NCBI RefSeq assembly: GCF_905220415.1
Contig: NC_059539.1
Location: forward strand, 11,098,001-11,162,000
DNA length: 64,000 nt
Reading direction: 5' to 3'
DNA from: Colias croceus
Taxonomy: Eukaryota; Arthropoda; Insecta; Lepidoptera; Pieridae
Below the pieces are notes generated by a model. It worked only from the letters and a program-made list of their open reading frames with translations, made no database searches and was not told the DNA's origin. Positions 59,670-64,000 of this stretch are shown here, piece by piece. The translations under genes were made by a program, and so were the position numbers. How positions within the stretch are numbered: the stretch's first letter is position 1; the number at the start of each line of letters is the position of its first letter.

Positions 59670-60179
59670 TTTATTAAAACTAAACCTTCCTATACAGATT
59701 TCGGTGCTGCGGAAGATATAGGAACTAATTATTTATTCACAAAGTTCGCATAACAACTCATGAAAATTATAACGAAGGCCACATTCTCCTTTAATAATAA
59801 TTGACACGAATAATACCTACATCATTTTCATATAATATAAAACCACATTTCCTTGCAAATCATCCCAAATCATACGTATAAATCGAAAAAAATCTCGAAT
59901 TATAACTTCCTTTTACATACACCCATATTTTTTGCAAATTATTAAAAAAAACTCGTATTAAATCGAAAAATCGTCTCAAATACAAACGGAAGGTAAAGCA
60001 ATCAGCTTTAAGTAGGGAGTTTTTTTCACCGGAATCGTACGTGACAAATTTCGTCACTCCGGTGCGTGCTTCGCGCGTGACCGGGCCAATTCCGCCTTGT
60101 AAAACAATAGCTATCATACTGATGTAAAGATATTGTAAGTAGCGCTTTACGCTTTAAATTTTGAGCGTTTTAAATATTA

Positions 60180-60383
60180 CTAGCTTTCCGCCCGCGGCTT
60201 CGCCCGCGTTTACAGAGAAAACCCCGCATAGTTCCCTTTCCCGTGGGATTTCCGGGATAAAACCTATCCTATCTCTCAAGTTGGATGAAACTGCATATGG
60301 TGTGCGAATTTTATTATAATCGGTTAAGTGGTTTAGGAGTCCATTGAGGACAAACATTGTGACACGAGATTTATATATATAAG
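60180..60383 (-). mobile_element. Helitron, family C-like 3' part with a different 5' part
   Basis: CTAGCTTTCCGCCCGCGGCT, AGTTCCCTTTCCCGTGGGAT, then ATGGTGTGCGAATTTTATTA and GTTAAGTGGTTTAGGAGTCC, unlike families A-D. The left part of the element is family C; the right limit is approximate. Confidence 0.7.
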
Positions 60384-61935
60384 ATATATTATTGAGGATT
60401 TTCAAGGAAACCAATTTGTTTCTCTGTAAATTAAAAGTTTTATTTTAATAGTTTTCACAATAGTTTAACATACAAATAGTTTGTTACTACAACAACTTAA
60501 CATATGTAATCTCACCTGTAAATTAAAAGAAACGACATTTAAAGTCCACATATAATAAATCCCCAATTATATCCCTTCTATCTTTCAGTTTTATTATAAA
60601 TTGCGTTGCACACCAGCACACAATACTTTAATCCTTTCTCGCCATTTTTTCTTACCGCTACGTCAATCCGTGCCACAGATAACGTGAACGCACGAATCGC
60701 GGCAAATTTGAATATTGATGAAATGGCATTTCATTACATATATATTAAGAAGATAATATTATCAAAGTATGGATTGAATGTGTCAGGCAACATTTGAGTT
60801 TTTAATGAGTTGTAAAGTTGTAAAGTACACTCAATTGCACGTATGATGAGGGGAGTAAAGGTTCGGCATTCAAGCTTCAAAAATGATTAAAAAATATAAC
60901 ATAGGACTTCTTAATAAGTCAAGAAATTTATCGAAAGCTACTTGGAACAATATAAAATATAAAATAAAACAGGAAAAATCCTGTGATAGAAAGGAGTATT
61001 CAAACTAATATTACAATACAGATCCGAAACAGTATAGGATAGTTTAAATAAAATAAATAATTATTATTGTTTCCTAAAACCAAACAACCTATCGCTAAAA
61101 ATAATCATGTTGCGTTTTACAAATACGATATGTAAATGAATGCAAATGAAAATTCTGTTCCCTGCTGATTTATGAACTGATAAATCGCGAATGCTAATTA
61201 TTAATTATTGAATAAGCTATTATCAAGTTATTCTGATTGGTATCAAGCATCGAGGGGCGTGAAATTGACTGAAATGTTATTATGTCCAACATAACTTTTT
61301 GTTCGCTCATTAAGGGAAACGATATAAATGATATTTTTAAAGATGGCTACGAACGGGGACCAATTACAGTCTCTGAGTTATTGAATAATCAACTAGTATA
61401 ATGTATTGATGAAGTATCATTTTTGCTTCTTATCGCTCCATAAGTTGTATAAAAATAAATTTTCGCTTCTGCATATTTGCCAGCTCATCAGAAAATCGTT
61501 CAAATTTATACAGCCGTTCCTGAGTTATAAATGGTGTAACTAACATGACTTTCTTTTATATTAATTCTTAAATATTAGAGTTCAAACTTAAATTTTCAAA
61601 CCCTTTTTTCAAAATGAGATTAAAATAGAAAAATAAACAGCAAAATATAAGCGCAGTTTTGTTCCTATTTTAACGTTATTGTTTCACAAAATGTCTTTAT
61701 GCTTTTTAGTTATTTTATACGTGAGAAATGAATTCGTTTTTGAATTCACCAAAGCCTTAAAATTTTCACATGAACAATACGCGTCTGAAACACGCGAAAT
61801 GAGAATTTTTTAAGAAAACTAATAAGAGTAAGGAATTAATTTTAATGAGAGAATGCTTTGTTTAAACTGTGCTTTAATATTATGTGCGTAAATGTTTTAA
61901 AGGAACGTAGTAAATTATAAAGCTGTTAATAGAGA
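60384..61935. other. AT-rich non-coding stretch
   Basis: No gene, RNA or repeat could be supported here. Confidence 0.45.
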
Positions 61936-62219
61936 ATAGTAAAAAAAAGTAAAAGTAAAGTCCCATGTCCCCAAGTGGGGTAAGGGGCACCTGCCCCTTA
62001 TCGATCAGTGGAACAGATGTAGGTATGCATAATGCATCTCTATTATGCATACATCTGTTTCACTGATCGATTTTCTTTAGGGACTAGCAGGTGATCAGCC
62101 TTCTGTGTCCTGCCAGACCGAGACATTTTTTTTCTTTGTCCCCACCGGGAATCGAACCCAGGCCCCTCGGTTCTACGCTTACGCCAACCACTGTACCAAG
62201 GAGGCGGTCAAAATGTTAA
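61936..62219 (-). mobile_element. tRNA-derived SINE, copy 2, with an inverted duplication
   Basis: The - strand tRNA-like head has box B in GGGGCCTGGGTTCGATTCCC and the box A region GGTACAGTGGTTGGCG. Compared with copy 1 it has an added inverted segment: ATCGATCAGTGGAACAGATG at 61999 mirrors CATCTGTTTCACTGATCGAT at 62050. Imperfect target duplication TGTTAATAGAGA / TGTTAATATAGAGA at 61924 and 62220. Confidence 0.85.
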
Positions 62220-62394
62220 TGTTAATATAGAGACTATTAAATTGTCAGAAAAATACAAGTACATTCAATTAATCTTAAAGGCAAATGATATTTCTCTTCA
62301 CTGAGTGGATAAATGTACTTACTACTTCAGTTTAAAATCTAACAGCAAGGTCATAGAGCACGAACATAATAATATTAAGCAAATCATAATATTA

Positions 62395-62465
62395 ACAAAA
62401 AGTTCACATAATCCACATCATATTCACACACACATGCATCCATACCACACACATACACATGCATA
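62395..62465. repeat. CA/CATGCA-rich microsatellite
   Basis: CATATTCACACACACATGCA, CCACACACATACACATGCAT. Impure (CA)n. Confidence 0.7.
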
Positions 62466-62582
62466 CTTAACAAAATACGAACAAACTCACACTATAATTG
62501 TCACCCACCATAATTACTTTGTCGTGCAAGTTCTTTTAACATCTTAGACACTGAGTTATAATTGTGCAGTCAACAGCGACTA

Positions 62583-62885
62583 TTAAGCCTTTATCAGATA
62601 GAAAGCTTTGAAAGCGCGGGTCAGTGCATCAGGTCATCTGACTTCAACCAATGAGGCTGATTTGTGGTGTAAAAAATGCACAATTATTGATTGTATACTA
62701 CACGATAAAATACTATCAAACAAGCGACATCGATTTAACGCGCGCTAAGTACGATTTCTAAATGAAACCATAGGCGCGTAGCATAATACATCGCGAGTCA
62801 CGACGTCCGCGTCATAGCGTGGCGGTCGTAGCAGGCTAGCGCACTGACGCGCGCTATAAACGCGTTCTATTTAACAAAGCCTTAA
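62583..62885. mobile_element. piggyBac-like MITE, copy 2
   Basis: TTAA at 62583-62586 and 62882-62885 flank inverted ends GCCTTTATCAGATAGAAAGC and GCGTTCTATTTAACAAAGCC. Interior GCGCTAAGTACGATTTC and GCGCACTGACGCGCGCTATA. 303 bp, against 305 bp for copy 1. Confidence 0.8.
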
Positions 62886-63747
62886 GATATAAGAGCACTG
62901 ACTAATAGCTACGTCTCCGCCACACCTCTGCGACGAAGCAAAAACCCACTATAAAGGTATTAAAATTGTGGTCTACGTAACTTTATACGTTCTTTGAGCT
63001 TGTTAGACAATTGTCAAGGGCTATTAAGGTTCTGTTTCACTTATGGCGCGACTTTGACGGCAATCTTGTATTACGTTGTCTGGATTTATTCATTTTTAAG
63101 GTTGAAATCCTGTGACCCTTCTGTTGTATACACTTCTATAGCAACACCTCGTATTTCATTTCATTCATAATTTGCATTAGTTAATTATTTTCTCTATTGA
63201 CAGATAGAGCAGTACTTCTTGCCAAATTTTATGTATTGTAAAAATCGATCGTAAGTTACATAATCAATATTCTTTTATATTTAAGTAATATGGAAATATA
63301 ATTTATTTTTATGGGAGCTGCTAACATAATCTGATCTAAGTTTTAATTAACATCATCATCATGATACTATATTACTCCAAATGTAAACACATCGGAATTC
63401 GCTATTTGAAATCAAATCCATGCCTTGGCTCATAAACAAAATCATCATTTTGTTAACAATATCAAGTAGTAATTGATTTCCTAACGCGTTTAACACCAAT
63501 AAACTAAATTACGAGTAAATCCCAATGGAGCAGGCACGTATACTAATCCATGGACATAATTAATTTACCTACAATTGCTAGGAACTATTTGTGACAGTAC
63601 ATCCTTGCACGTAGGAAGTGAAACTCAAGACTGCAACTCAAATTCATACTTAAAATCAACTCAATCTCAATCTGTTTATGTGGAAATACTAAATCTATTT
63701 TAATTCTCATAATATGGCATGTGATAATGCCTTATATATATTACTAG

Positions 63748-63930
63748 GTGGTAATACGCCCATGTACTCAAGGAAAACCCACATAGCATACCCATGCGGC
63801 ATGCCTATGGAATGTTCGGGATAAAAGTTAAGTTTCAACTTGTTTTTGTACAAAATGTCATTCAAGGCGGTCCAGCGGTTCAGGCGTGAAGAATAGACAG
63901 ACAGACACACGGTTGTAATATTAACCATAG
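63748..63930 (-). mobile_element. Decayed Helitron of family B/C type
   Basis: AAAACCCACATAGCATACCC, GAATGTTCGGGATAAAAGTT, CGGTCCAGCGGTTCAGGCGT, AGACAGACAGACACACGG (+ strand). No clean ends. Confidence 0.55.
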
Positions 63931-64000
63931 CAAATAATTTATCATCGAATGACAATATGATCATTCTTGCTTATACGAACATAAAAGGTGCCTCATTATA

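Overview
The window is nuclear DNA of a moth or butterfly (Lepidoptera, probably Ditrysia). It is AT-rich and gene-poor, and it is packed with short copies of Lep1-type Helitrons (5' TC, a conserved ACTAATATTATAAA head, a GC-rich 3' hairpin, CTAG end, inserted between A and T). It also holds tRNA-derived SINEs, RTE-like LINE tails and several MITE families. The species cannot be fixed from what is visible.

Only one protein-coding gene is well supported. It lies on the + strand at 51517-54365. Exon 1 encodes a signal peptide and a Ser/Gly/Trp-rich repeat region. Exon 2 continues in phase with eight exact-length 45-bp repeats, a Tyr/Asn/His-rich segment, a conserved-looking core, and six cysteines placed on either side of a mucin-like Ser/Thr region (699 residues in total). 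If the intron is retained, the ORF stays open and ends in a hydrophobic GPI-anchor-like tail (182 residues) followed by its own poly(A) signals. A second, weaker call is a first exon with a good 5' splice donor at 42092-42285. No other gene body is visible, so most of the window is probably intergenic or long-intron DNA.

Layout. 1-9 kb: sparse, with a diverged 130-bp duplication (2.8-3.1 kb), LINE tails and a 27-bp-arm hairpin (6.5 kb). 8-17 kb: an unclassified 150-170-bp repeat (family E), Helitrons, three inverted-repeat elements, and a 1.4-kb foldback element inserted into a Lep1 copy (15.4-17.0 kb). 19-35 kb: Helitrons of several families, a hAT-type MITE with a perfect 8-bp target duplication (24.6 kb), a piggyBac-like MITE (25.9 kb), a TA-flanked MITE and a SINE with target duplication (32.5 kb). 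37-41 kb: a local rearrangement in which a 206-bp segment was copied 1.1 kb downstream inside a new 65-bp tandem duplication. 42-51 kb: candidate first exon, Helitrons and LINE 3' ends. 51.4-54.8 kb: the repeat/mucin gene. 55-64 kb: tandem Helitrons, a TIR element nested in a smaller MITE, a 40-bp minisatellite, and second copies of the SINE and the piggyBac-like MITE.

Helitron family labels used below (mine): A = Lep1 type (head reads AAAGCTGAAGAGTTTG); B = head with AAATGCGAAAGTAACTCTG and GTCT repeats; C = head with GAAAGTTTGTG and CTTTCACGCAAA; D = body with TCCTTGAAGTACGAG; F and G = other bodies with the same 3' hairpin.
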